7,226 bases of DNA from contig JBDRGC010000219.1 in NCBI GenBank assembly GCA_043818215.1, positions 1-7,226 of the forward strand, read 5' to 3'. The position numbers were made by a program, and so were the translations under genes. The notes beneath the pieces were generated by a model. It saw nothing but the letters and a program-made list of their open reading frames with translations, had not been told where the DNA came from and made no database searches. This stretch comes from JBDRGC01 sp043818215 (lineage in GTDB: Bacteria; Chloroflexota; Anaerolineae; Anaerolineales; UBA11858). Below are positions 1 to 4,974 of the stretch, piece after piece. Position 1 is the first letter of the stretch. Every line of letters starts with the position of its first letter.

Positions 1-95
1 AGCGCTGGTTGAGTAGCTGCGCTCTTTGCAGCGTATCGATATCATGCCCGTAGGGTAAACCAAGCGGCTTGACCAAGCTCTATCCTTTCTTGCCC
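1..95. repeat. Partial copy A of the palindromic GCGCTGGTTGAGTAG element
   Basis: The window opens inside a repeat. Bases 1-16 are AGCGCTGGTTGAGTAG, the left-end motif found again at 2230, 6778 and 6951. It is followed by GTATCGAT, a GTAGGGTAAACC block and AAGCGGCTTGACCAAG. This tail closely resembles the tail of copy F (about 6985-7045). Copy A lacks the GGGTGAC...GTCACCC hairpin present in copies B-F, so it is a shortened or diverged version. What lies to its left cannot be seen. Confidence 0.75.
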
Positions 96-240
96 CCCTA
101 ACCCCCCAACCTTGGGGGGAATCTGCTCCCCCAGACTTGTCCTGTGAAGTCCCCGACCGCGAAGTCCCCGCGAAGTGCCCGCGAAGTGCCCGCAGGGTGC
201 AGGGTGCAGGGTGAAGGGGGAAGGGAGTGGGGAGTTTATC
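96..240. repeat. C-rich box and GAAGTCCCCG / GCAGGGT short tandem repeats upstream of hicBA
   Basis: CCCCCCAACCTTGGGGGG at about 105-120 is a near-perfect C/G hairpin. It recurs with small changes at about 830 and 2430. It is followed by repeated GAAGTCCCCG / GAAGTGCCCG units (about 148-190) and three GCAGGGT units (about 190-213). The stretch ends in AAGGGAGTGGGGAGTTTATCGAA, split here as AAGGGAGTGGGG plus AGTTTATCGAA, and that ending is repeated almost exactly at 2487-2510. No gene is visible; the opposite-strand open frame across it is low-complexity. Confidence 0.65.
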
Positions 241-253
241 GAATGGGTACACT

Positions 254-292
254 CTTGCGGTCGGTGTGACACCCCGAGTCAAAATCTTTTTC
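254..292 (+). promoter_or_regulatory. Possible hicBA promoter/operator region
   Basis: GGTGTGACACC (263-273) is an odd-centred perfect palindrome. It lies between a -35-like TTGCGG (255-260) and an AT-rich TCAAAAT (279-285), about 50-60 bases before hicB. A repressor or a HicB-HicA complex could bind there. The placement is suggestive only: the -10 match is weak, and this short HicB has no obvious DNA-binding domain. Confidence 0.3.
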
Positions 293-329
293 TGAAAATC
301 TATAGACAGGCCCATCGAGGTGATTTGTT

Positions 330-548
330 ATGAAAAGAAACCGTTTTTTAGTACTCATAGAACAAGATGAAGATGAAATATACGTTGCTTCTGTTCCAGC
401 GTTAAGAGGCTGTCATACACAGGCAAAGACTTTTGAAGGACTATTACCGCGTGTTCGTGAGGCTATTGAATTGTGTCTGGAAGTAGAGTCTCAAGAAGAC
501 CCTCCCATGCGCTTCGTAGGCGTGCAGCAAATTGAAATTTCGGCATGA
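330..548 (+). CDS. hicB: HicB-family antitoxin (short form)
   Basis: 72-residue protein of the HicB/UPF0150 type. The N-terminal beta strand FLVLIEQDEDEIYVASVPALRGCHTQ is the family hallmark (about residues 6-31; shown here only as FLVLIEQDED and YVASVPALRGCHTQ), followed by an amphipathic helix (TFEGLLPRVREAIELCLE). By family knowledge HicB binds and blocks HicA, the mRNA-cleaving partner encoded next. Many HicB proteins carry a C-terminal ribbon-helix-helix or HTH domain. This one stops at about 72 residues and has no such domain, so it may neutralise the toxin without binding DNA. The ATG follows GAGGTG at 318-323. The stop overlaps the hicA start in an ATGA (545-548), indicating translational coupling. 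It sits downstream of repeat A and a C-rich box, as the first module of the island. Confidence 0.9.
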   Translation: MKRNRFLVLIEQDEDEIYVASVPALRGCHTQAKTFEGLLPRVREAIELCLEVESQEDPPMRFVGVQQIEISA

Positions 549-778
549 GTAAACTACCGCCTATTCAACCCCGCAAGATGTGCCGCATCCTTGAACTGCT
601 TGGCTTCGAAGCGATCCGTCAGCGGGGAAGCCACATCTATTATCGACATCCCGATGGACGAACTACAGTTGTCCCCTTTCATTCCGGGGAAGACCTGGGA
701 CGGGGGCTGGTACGTAGTATTCTGAGAGATACTGAGATATCCAGGGAAGATTTTCTAAAATTGCTTCACCGTAGATAG
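545..778 (+). CDS. hicA: HicA-family mRNA interferase toxin
   Basis: 77-residue HicA (YcfA-like) protein with a small double-stranded-RNA-binding-like fold. The family signature is clear: LELLGFEAIRQRGSHIYYRH (residues 16-35) contains G28-S29-H30, and His30 is the expected catalytic histidine. VVPFHSGEDLGRGLVRSILRD and the SREDFLKLL tail follow (strand, helix, helix). By family knowledge it cleaves mRNA to arrest translation and is held inactive by HicB. The start codon overlaps the hicB stop by four bases. The gene is full length with no damaged motif, so the pair looks functional. A weak AGTATT...AATACT inverted repeat at 802-818 follows but has no U-run, so I do not call it a terminator. 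Confidence 0.92.
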   Translation: MSKLPPIQPRKMCRILELLGFEAIRQRGSHIYYRHPDGRTTVVPFHSGEDLGRGLVRSILRDTEISREDFLKLLHRR

Positions 779-819
779 TGGGTCTTTTGGAGTGTAAATT
801 GAGTATTATCTCAATACTA

Positions 820-892
820 TGCCCCCCTCCCCAACCCTGGGGGGAACGATGCTCCCCCAGGATTGGGGGCCGGGGGGCGAAGGGGAATGACA
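820..892. repeat. C-rich/G-rich box upstream of the HNH module (G-quadruplex-prone)
   Basis: CCCTCCCCAACCCTGGGGGG (825-844) repeats the box seen near 105 and 2430. It continues into CTCCCCCAGGATTGGGGGCC and a GGGGGG-CGAA-GGGG tail. The + strand has at least four runs of four or more G between 839 and 886, so it could form hairpins or a G-quadruplex just upstream of the promoter at 922. The region 779-920 contains no credible gene. Confidence 0.55.
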
Positions 893-921
893 CAGTGATT
901 GGATGTGATGGCAGAGATGCG

Positions 922-930
922 TGATACAAT
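922..930 (+). promoter_or_regulatory. Extended -10 promoter element TGATACAAT
   Basis: TG-A-TACAAT matches the extended -10 form (TGnTATAAT, one mismatch in the hexamer). The identical nine bases, preceded by a G, occur before the modules starting at 2591 and 5208. It lies 27 bases before the ATG at 957, which leaves room for a short leader carrying AAGGAG. No good -35 box is seen at the usual spacing, as extended -10 promoters often allow. Confidence 0.55.
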
Positions 931-956
931 CGTTGAATAAAAGGAGTGTAACTGAG

Positions 957-1256
957 ATGGATGCTGTAGTGAATACTACCATGATGCAACCCCTTCCCAG
1001 GATAAAGGGTTTGCCAGCCGCCCTTCCATTGGACAATGCTGTGCGGATTGAACTTGCGGAAGGTGTGCCTGTTTTTAAAGCTCCTTATTCGGTACAAAAA
1101 CGGATCGAGACATTACTCACGAGAAAACGCCAATCTCGGATAATCGCTGATGAGGAGAAGGAACTGGATCGTTATGAAGAAATCGATGATTATCTGAGTT
1201 TTGTAAACCGGGTGATTCGTAATCTTATTCAGGCAGAGCGAGTAAAAGAGGCTTGA
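957..1256 (+). CDS. Small conserved-looking protein partnered with an HNH nuclease (function unknown)
   Basis: 99 residues from the ATG at 957, which has AAGGAG ten bases upstream (941-946). An in-frame GTG at 921 lies inside the promoter and lacks a ribosome site, so I prefer 957. I do not recognise a named family. The N-terminal half is hydrophobic and proline-bearing (LPRIKGLPAALPL). The middle has a VRIELAEGVPVFKAP strand-like stretch. The C-terminal half is a long charged helix (QKRIETLLTRKRQSR, then EEKELDRYEEIDDYLSFVNR). A folded N-terminal region with a charged helical tail is common in antitoxins, and its position directly before a nuclease gene fits an antitoxin or immunity role. 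That role is an inference. Its TGA is followed after one codon, in the same frame, by the start of the nuclease. Confidence 0.75.
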   Translation: MDAVVNTTMMQPLPRIKGLPAALPLDNAVRIELAEGVPVFKAPYSVQKRIETLLTRKRQSRIIADEEKELDRYEEIDDYLSFVNRVIRNLIQAERVKEA

Positions 1257-1259
1257 TCT

Positions 1260-1709
1260 TTGGTTCAGCGGCGAAAGATACCCCCCTCTGTTCAAGACTT
1301 GGTACATCAAAGAGCAAAGGGATTGTGTGAATATTGCCATACCCAGGAGCGTTGGCAGTACATACCCTTTACGATCGATCATGTGATTCCACTAGCTGAA
1401 GGGGGCAAAAATGATCCTGGTAATCTTGCCCTTGCTTGTTTTCATTGCAATCGCAGGAAGAGCAGTCAAGTACAGGTGGTGGACCCAGTTTCTGCAAAAA
1501 GAGTATCTCTTTATAATCCCAGGGAAGATGATTGGCAGAAACATTTCATCTGGTCTTCTGATGGTCTACATATTGTAGGATTGACGCCAGTGGGACGGGC
1601 TACAATAGCAGCCTTAGATTTAAACCGTGAGAGGGTTACCAACATTCGTTCAGTAGATATTGCAGTTGATCGCCATCCCCCTTCTGATGACCCAGTGCAA
1701 AAAGCCTGA
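1260..1709 (+). CDS. HNH endonuclease
   Basis: 149-residue HNH (McrA-like) nuclease. The core is textbook: zinc-binding C23-x2-C26 (CEYC), the catalytic strand with D40-H41 (FTIDHVIPLAEGG), N55 in PGNLALAC, then C60-x2-C63 with H62 and N64 (CFHCNRRK). The C-terminal 80 residues (VDPVSAKRVSLYNPREDDW, later LTPVGRATIAALDLNR) match the extension common on small stand-alone HNH proteins, by memory. These cleave DNA using a divalent metal. The start is TTG at 1260, one codon after the upstream TGA. No other in-frame start fits, so initiation is probably coupled to the upstream gene. The pair may be a toxin-antitoxin or defence module, but HNH proteins have many roles. The stop TGA (1707-1709) falls in AGCCTGAGT, one arm of a 9-base inverted repeat whose other arm is at 1784-1792. 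Confidence 0.88.
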   Translation: MVQRRKIPPSVQDLVHQRAKGLCEYCHTQERWQYIPFTIDHVIPLAEGGKNDPGNLALACFHCNRRKSSQVQVVDPVSAKRVSLYNPREDDWQKHFIWSSDGLHIVGLTPVGRATIAALDLNRERVTNIRSVDIAVDRHPPSDDPVQKA

Positions 1710-1792
1710 GTTTTGTCCCATCTCGATATTTCGGGGTAACACGAACAAGGTTCCTGGATTTATTACAAATACCTGGGGTGACTACTCAGGCT
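1703..1792. repeat. Interval bounded by a 9-base inverted repeat, no gene
   Basis: AGCCTGAGT (1703-1711) and ACTCAGGCT (1784-1792) are perfect inverse complements around 72 bases of AT-richer DNA. The left arm overlaps the end of the HNH gene and the right arm touches the MITE-like element that begins at 1794. It could be a small element or a loose transcription terminator, but it lacks a U-tract. I see no capD similarity here. Confidence 0.35.
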
Positions 1793-1793
1793 A

Positions 1794-1943
1794 TGTAAGC
1801 GTTCACCTCCCCTATGCTCTAGCCGCCGTCCCTCGCGAAGCATCCCTGTGGGACTGCGGCGGTATTCACAACCAGGTACATTCTTTTACTCATAAACCTG
1901 CGCCGGGGACGGCGCAATGAGCGGGGGGAGCTGAACGCTTACA
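1794..1943. mobile_element. MITE-like element with 19-bp terminal inverted repeats
   Basis: The left end TGTAAGCGTTCACCTCCCC (1794-1812) and right end GGGGAGCTGAACGCTTACA (1925-1943) are inverse complements at 18 of 19 positions. The match continues outward as CAGGC on both sides, with a 2-base offset. The interior carries its own GC-rich hairpin (CCGCCGTCCC at 1823-1832 against GGGACTGCGGCGG at 1850-1862). No transposase or credible ORF lies inside. It ends exactly where capD similarity starts (1944), which suggests that it inserted in capD or joined to it. Confidence 0.7.
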
Positions 1944-2222
1944 GCCTGTGACATGATCGAACTCTCCGGCTTGAAGCCCGGCGAAGATATCGACATCGAA
2001 TTCACCGGCCTGCGTCCCGGCGAAAGATTGTATGAAACCCTTTTCGCCGATAACGAGCATCCAGCCTGCACCGAACACGAAAAGATATTCGTCAACCATA
2101 ACGGCGCCAGCCATCCGCCAGAACGATTTGCGCAGCAAGTTGAAACCCTAATCCAAGTGGCCTTAGCCGGGGACGAAACAGCAACCCGCGATTTGCTGCG
2201 GCAGCTCGCTAGCGCCGGTTGA
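1944..2222 (+). pseudogene. CapD/FlaA1-type polysaccharide biosynthesis protein, C-terminal fragment 1
   Basis: The reading frame encodes the last ~92 residues of a nucleoside-diphosphate-sugar epimerase/dehydratase of the CapD/FlaA1 type: DMIELSGLKPGEDIDIEF, then TGLRPGERLYETLF, the family's C-terminal signature, then the ACTEHEKIFVNHN segment. A full CapD-type protein has roughly 600 residues, so the sugar-nucleotide-binding Rossmann part is missing. An ATG at 1953 could permit translation, but I see no ribosome site. The 5' end abuts the MITE-like element. The 3' stop is the TGA inside AGCGCCGGTTGA, a repeat motif. It is about 90% identical by eye to fragment 2 (4550-4828), including exact runs of 41 bases (1983-2023) and 62 bases (2034-2095). 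Confidence 0.88.
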
Positions 2223-2229
2223 ACCTATT

Positions 2230-2405
2230 AGCGCTGGTTGAGTAGAAAAAAGCGCCGGTTGAGTAGGGTGACACGTTTTTCGTCACCCGTATCGAAACCT
2301 AGCGGCTTAACATCAACCCGCTCCCTTGGTTTCGATACATTGCTCCGCAAAACCGGCTCCGCAACACTCAACCAGCGTTCGCTCTATACATTAGCGCTGG
2401 TCGAG
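2230..2405. repeat. Copy B of the palindromic element
   Basis: Two left-end motifs (2230-2245 and 2251-2266) lead into the hairpin GGGTGAC (2266-2272) / GTCACCC (2282-2288). Next come ATCGAAACC, AGCGGCTTAAC, CAACCCGCTCCCTTGG, TTTCGATAC and the right end CACTCAACCAGCG (2365-2377). A 15-base spacer TTCGCTCTATACATT then leads to another left-end motif, GCGCTGGTCGAG (2394-2405). The middle holds an extra block around CCGCAAAACCGGCTCCGC relative to copy E. It directly follows capD fragment 1 and precedes the UPF0175-PIN module. Confidence 0.85.
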
Positions 2406-2414
2406 CACTATCTC

Positions 2415-2545
2415 TTGCCCCCCCTAACCCCCCAACCCTGGGGGGAACGATACTCTCCCAGACTTGTCCTGCGAAGTCCCCGACCGAAGGGAGTGGGGAG
2501 TTTATCGAAGGGATTGGGGGCCGGGGCCGGTCGGGGGCTAGATCT
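2415..2545. repeat. C-rich/G-rich box upstream of the UPF0175-PIN module
   Basis: This repeats the box before hicBA: CCCCCCTAACCCCCCAACCC followed by TGGGGGGAACGA, then CCCAGACTTGTCCTG, GAAGTCCCCGACCG and AAGGGAGTGGGGAGTTTATC (2487-2506), all shared with 96-240. Its end, GGATTGGGGGCCGGGG, is also found in the box at 820-892. It combines blocks of the other two copies, is gene-free, and ends about ten bases before the promoter element at 2551. Confidence 0.6.
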
Positions 2546-2550
2546 GTTCG

Positions 2551-2559
2551 TGATACAAT
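2551..2559 (+). promoter_or_regulatory. Extended -10 promoter element TGATACAAT
   Basis: This is identical to the elements at 922 and 5158. It lies 31 bases before the UPF0175 start, leaving a short leader with a strong AAAGGAGG (2575-2582) eight bases from the ATG. Confidence 0.6.
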
Positions 2560-2590
2560 AGCAGGAAAATAATGAAAGGAGGTTGCCAAG

Positions 2591-2851
2591 ATGACGGCTG
2601 GAATGTTTACAATTGAAATTCCTCATGAAGTGATCCATACAACGCGTATGACTCCACAGGAAATGAAGCAAGAACTGGCTATCTATCTATTTCAACGGGG
2701 GAAGTTATCTTTTGGAAAAGCACGCGAGATGACTGATATGACAGTGTGGGCTTTTCAACAATTGTTGGGCAGCAGAGATATACCCATTCATTACGATGTG
2801 GATGATTATGAAAATGACTTGGCAACCTTACGAGAGCTTGGCCGCTTATGA
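2591..2851 (+). CDS. UPF0175-family antitoxin
   Basis: 86-residue protein of the UPF0175 family (PF03683). The signature is the PQEMKQELAIYLFQRGKLSFGKAREMTDM segment (given here as MKQELAIYLFQRGKLSFGKA), a helix-turn-helix-like region. An N-terminal strand (MFTIEIPHEV) precedes it. The C-terminus (GSRDIPIHYDVDDYENDLAT) has the family's usual ending for contacting or covering the nuclease partner. By family knowledge these proteins pair with DUF3368/PIN toxins and probably both neutralise the toxin and bind the promoter. AAAGGAGG at 2575-2582 is an excellent ribosome site. The stop overlaps the toxin start in an ATGA (2848-2851). Confidence 0.9.
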   Translation: MTAGMFTIEIPHEVIHTTRMTPQEMKQELAIYLFQRGKLSFGKAREMTDMTVWAFQQLLGSRDIPIHYDVDDYENDLATLRELGRL

Positions 2852-3336
2852 AAGTTGTAAGCGATGCCTCTCCACTTGTCAATCTAGGGAGGATAGGAAG
2901 ACTGGGTCTTCTGCAGCGTCTTTATGGAGAATTGATAATACCGAAAGCAGTTTGGCAAGAAGTGGTTGTGGATGGGGCCGGGCAACCGGGCGCAGTTTAT
3001 GTAAAGAGCGCTGACTGGATAAAGATTCGAACGGTTGCTAATAAGCCGCTAGTGCAGTCTTTTCGTCAGGGTTTGGATGCTGGAGAAGCAGAAGCTATTG
3101 CGCTGGCTTTGGAAATAGATGCAGATTTACTGCTCATGGACGAGCGTCTGGGTCGAGAGGTGGCTCACCATTTTGGGGTGCGATATACAGGATTGATTGG
3201 GGTGTTGGTAGAAGCGAAACACAATGGACAAATCAGCGAAATCAAGTCTCTCTTGAATGATCTGCGTTATAAAGCTGGGTTTCGAGTAAGCGATTCACTC
3301 TACATGCGTGTTTTACATGACGAGGGGGAAATATGA
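2848..3336 (+). CDS. PIN-domain (DUF3368-type) ribonuclease toxin
   Basis: 162-residue PIN nuclease. The acidic metal-binding residues are visible: D6 in VVSDASPLVNL, E38 in VWQEVV, E80/E82 in LDAGEAEAIALA, and D98 in LLLMDERLGREVA. The YTGLIGVLVEAKHNGQI segment that follows is typical of DUF3368 proteins. By family knowledge PIN toxins cleave RNA (tRNA, rRNA or mRNA) and are restrained by the co-encoded UPF0175 protein. The length is normal and no motif is broken, so the pair looks functional. A REP-like repeat begins just after the stop. There is no obvious U-rich terminator. Confidence 0.92.
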   Translation: MKVVSDASPLVNLGRIGRLGLLQRLYGELIIPKAVWQEVVVDGAGQPGAVYVKSADWIKIRTVANKPLVQSFRQGLDAGEAEAIALALEIDADLLLMDERLGREVAHHFGVRYTGLIGVLVEAKHNGQISEIKSLLNDLRYKAGFRVSDSLYMRVLHDEGEI

Positions 3337-3348
3337 AGCACTCCCATG

Positions 3349-3445
3349 TGGCAATCTCCCCCTTCTTCGCGGTGTCATTGCGAGCCACCGCATTAACCTG
3401 CACTTGCCGCAGGTGCAAGTGTATGGCGTGGCAATCTCCTCCTTA
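3349..3445. repeat. REP-like repeat TGTCATTGCGAGCC...GGCGTGGCAATCTCCTCC
   Basis: A right half (TGTGGCAATCTCCCCCTTC, about 3350-3368) is followed by a complete unit. TGTCATTGCGAGCCACCGCA (3373-3392) and GGCGTGGCAATCTCCTCCTT (3425-3444) flank an insert. The insert CACTTGCCGCAGGTGCAAGTG forms a 7-base stem (CACTTGC / GCAAGTG). An alternative pairing, ACCTGC / GCAGGT, competes with it. The same unit without the insert closes the window at 7181-7226. By memory, similar CATTGCGAGC...GTGGCAATCTC repeats are scattered through many environmental bacterial genomes. Confidence 0.8.
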
Positions 3446-3459
3446 ACCACCTGTCATTC

Positions 3460-3552
3460 CGGCCAGAGATCATCTTCCATACCGCCGCCCATAAACATGT
3501 GCCGCTGATGGAAGAAAACGTCGTTGACGCGGTCACCAGTAGCGCCGGTTGA
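3460..3552 (+). pseudogene. CapD/FlaA1-type fragment, short internal segment
   Basis: Reading in the frame of 3460 gives RPEIIFHTAAHKHVPLMEEN and then VVDAVTSSAG before a TGA at 3550. HxAAHKHVPLME is a highly characteristic block of CapD/FlaA1 dehydratases, in the Rossmann domain shortly after the NAD-binding region. Only about 27 residues of family similarity remain and there is no start codon, so this is a remnant. The left side is REP-derived DNA. On the right, similarity stops at GTCACC (about 3537), and the next bases AGTAGCGCCGGTTGA are repeat. In the intact protein this segment would lie a dozen or so residues after the segment at 7045-7170. Confidence 0.85.
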
Positions 3553-3733
3553 GTATAGTAGCGCCGGTTGAGTAGGGTGACACGTTTTTCGTCACCCGTA
3601 TCGACATAGTGCCCCGCAGGGGTAAACCCAGCGGCTTAACACGAACCAACCCCTTAACGTCAACCCGCTCCCTTGGTTTCGACTGCGAAGCGCTCAACCA
3701 GCGTTCGCTCTAAATTATCAGCGCTGATTGAGA
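3541..3733. repeat. Copy C of the palindromic element
   Basis: Left-end motifs AGCGCCGGTTGAGTA (3541-3555) and AGCGCCGGTTGAGTAG (3560-3575) are followed by GGGTGAC (3575-3581) / GTCACCC (3591-3597). The CCCCGCAGGGGTAAACCCAG block is shared with copy F. Then come CAACCCGCTCCCTTGGTTTC, the right end GCTCAACCAGCG (3692-3703), the TTCGCTCT spacer and a degenerate left end GCGCTGATTGAGA (3721-3733). It follows a capD fragment and precedes the mazEF module. Confidence 0.85.
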
Positions 3734-3775
3734 AGGGAGGGGGGAATGGGGAACATGGAGAGGAGGAAGGGGGTT
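3734..3775 (+). repeat. Purine-rich G-run tract before the mazEF module
   Basis: AGGGAGGGGGGAATGGGG followed by GAGGAGGAAGGGGG gives four or more G-runs on the + strand, with G-quadruplex potential. It occupies the place taken by C-rich boxes before the other modules, but it is not the same sequence. It ends in a T-run (TTGTTTTTTTAT). Confidence 0.4.
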
Positions 3776-3801
3776 GTTTTTTTATGGACGTGAAGATTTT
3801 G

Positions 3802-3810
3802 TGTTAGTAT
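3802..3810 (+). promoter_or_regulatory. Candidate extended -10 for the mazEF module
   Basis: TGT-TAGTAT resembles an extended -10 but is weaker than the TGATACAAT of the other modules. It sits 56 bases before the antitoxin start. There is no convincing -35. Confidence 0.35.
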
Positions 3811-3865
3811 CATCATCAAGTTAATGTGTGATTGGATTGTTAGAATCAAACAAAGGAGGTTTTCC

Positions 3866-4123
3866 ATGCTTCCACAAACTATTCAAGTTGAATTGCCCGG
3901 TACATTGCTTGAACGAGTTCGCATTGAAGCCGTAGATGACGTCCGAGATCTTATTACCTCTCTACTCGAGGAGTATGTGCAGGATTTGGAGAATGCTCAA
4001 CGATGGCAGGCTTATGAGGCCTATTATGCGTCTCGTACTTTAGAGGATGAATCCGAAGAGCTAGCCCTACTGTTCGATTTCGCATTTGCTGACGCTGAAG
4101 TGTCCGGTGAAATGGAATCATGA
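3866..4123 (+). CDS. MazF-associated antitoxin
   Basis: 85 residues from the ATG at 3866, which is preceded by a strong AAAGGAGGT (3852-3860). An upstream in-frame start at 3824 has no ribosome site and is not preferred. The N-terminus TIQVELPGTLLERVRIEAVD is a strand followed by a helix, as in ribbon-helix-helix or other small DNA-binding antitoxins. RDLITSLLEEYVQDLE is helical. The C-terminus is acidic and aromatic (YEAYYASRTLEDESEELALL, then FDFAFADAEV), the type of disordered tail that wraps a toxin. I assign the antitoxin role mainly because mazF follows with an ATGA overlap (4120-4123). The exact family is not certain. Confidence 0.8.
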   Translation: MLPQTIQVELPGTLLERVRIEAVDDVRDLITSLLEEYVQDLENAQRWQAYEAYYASRTLEDESEELALLFDFAFADAEVSGEMES

Positions 4124-4465
4124 ACCAGCCTATTCGACGAGGTGATCTATTCTGGGCAAACCTTGATCCGACGATCGGCGTTGAGATAAAAAAAAACGAG
4201 ACCTGTGATTGTGGTGTCGAATGATGTGATCAATCAACGCAGTCGGTTGGTCATCGTGGTGCCCCTGACGACGAACGTTGCACATCTTTCACCCAGTCAT
4301 GTGTTAATCCCTTATGGTGAAGGTGGTCTGAGTCAGGACTCAAAGGTTCTCACTGAGCAGATTCGGGCCATGGATAAGCAACGGCTAACCACAAAAATTG
4401 GCTCCCTATCAGAGCGATTAATACGCCTGATTGAACGAGCAATTTGCAATTCTTTGGATATGTGA
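4120..4465 (+). pseudogene. mazF: MazF-family mRNA interferase toxin, frameshifted in an A9 run
   Basis: Frame one from 4120 gives MNQPIRRGDLFWANLDPTIG plus VEIKK, the standard MazF/PemK N-terminus. It then hits nine consecutive A (4188-4196). Reading on gives nonsense and a TGA at 4222. Shifting by one base restores the family exactly: TRPVIVVSNDVINQ, VIVVPLTTN, LTEQIRAMDKQRLT and the C-terminal helix, ending at 4465. With eight A the protein would be an intact 114-residue MazF, an endoribonuclease that cleaves mRNA at short motifs. The extra A is an inactivating mutation, a phase-variable tract, a slippage site or a sequencing error; the sequence alone cannot decide. The start overlaps the antitoxin stop. 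Confidence 0.88.
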
Positions 4466-4495
4466 AATTGGAACATCATAACTTCGAGCGCGTTT

Positions 4496-4828
4496 GTGAT
4501 GCGGGAGCAGGGGGTGGATATGGGCAACCCGATCAAGATCGTAGACTTGGCCAGAGATATGATCGAGCTATCCGGCCTGAAAGTGGGAGAAGATATCGAC
4601 ATCGAATTCACCGGCCTGCGTCCCGGCGAGAGATTGTACGAAACCCTTTTCGCCGATAACGAGCATCCAGCCTGCACCGAACACGAAAAGATATTCGTCA
4701 ATCACAATGGGGGCCAAGCCGTGCCAGAACAATTTGCGCAGCAAGTTGAAACCCTAATCCAAGTAGCCTTAGCCGGGGACGAAGAAGCAACCCGCGATTT
4801 GCTGCGGCAACTTGCTATCGCCGGTTGA
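4496..4828 (+). pseudogene. CapD/FlaA1-type polysaccharide biosynthesis protein, C-terminal fragment 2
   Basis: From about 4517 the frame reads VDMGNPIKIVDLARDMIELS and continues through TGLRPGERLYETLF to the end. It is therefore about 10-15 residues longer on the N-terminal side than fragment 1. DMGxPIKIVDLA is the usual lead-in to the C-terminal domain of CapD/FlaA1 proteins. The first residues from GTG 4496 (MMREQG) are not clearly family sequence. The fragment starts 30 bases after mazF, without a ribosome site. It ends in ATCGCCGGTTGA, where the repeat motif supplies the TGA. About 110 of the roughly 600 residues survive, too few for an active enzyme. Confidence 0.88.
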
Positions 4829-4974
4829 GTAGAAAAAATAGCGCTGGTTGAGTAGGGTGACACGCTTTTCGTCACCCGTAACGCTTGTACTGAGTAGCGA
4901 CAGCGTATCGAAGTGAAACCCAGCGGCTTCACACAAACCAATCACTCAACGTCAACCCGCTCCCTTGGTTTCGA
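4817..4974. repeat. Copy D of the palindromic element, right end missing
   Basis: Left-end motifs lie at 4817-4832 (ATCGCCGGTTGAGTAG) and 4840-4855. The hairpin is GGGTGAC (4855-4861) / GTCACCC (4871-4877). The TTGTACTGAGTAGCGA block, also in copy E, follows. The internal inverted pair is GTATCGAAGTGAAACCCAGCGG (4905-4926, split here as GTATCGAAGTGAAACC plus CAGCGG) and CCGCTCCCTTGGTTTCGA (4957-4974). After 4974 the sequence departs, so the CTCAACCAGCG right end has been lost. It follows capD fragment 2. Confidence 0.82.

Noticed and set aside
42..272. Opposite-strand open frame over the C-rich box
   Set aside because: It runs through low-complexity repeat DNA; the protein is proline/glycine/arginine-rich with no recognisable domain.
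663..1097. 144-codon opposite-strand open frame
   Set aside because: It covers the end of hicA, a C-rich box and the start of the small protein gene; no family pattern, no ribosome site.
1660..1920. Forward open frame overlapping the HNH end and the MITE-like element
   Set aside because: It overlaps the end of a clear gene in another frame, then crosses an inverted-repeat element; no domain.
2267..2288. GGGTGAC...GTCACCC hairpins as Rho-independent terminators
   Set aside because: No U-tract follows, and the hairpin occurs as an internal part of every full repeat copy, also where no gene ends nearby.
2238..2561. Forward open frame across repeat copy B
   Set aside because: It is made of repeat sequence and a C-rich box; the same repeat elsewhere is not open in this frame.
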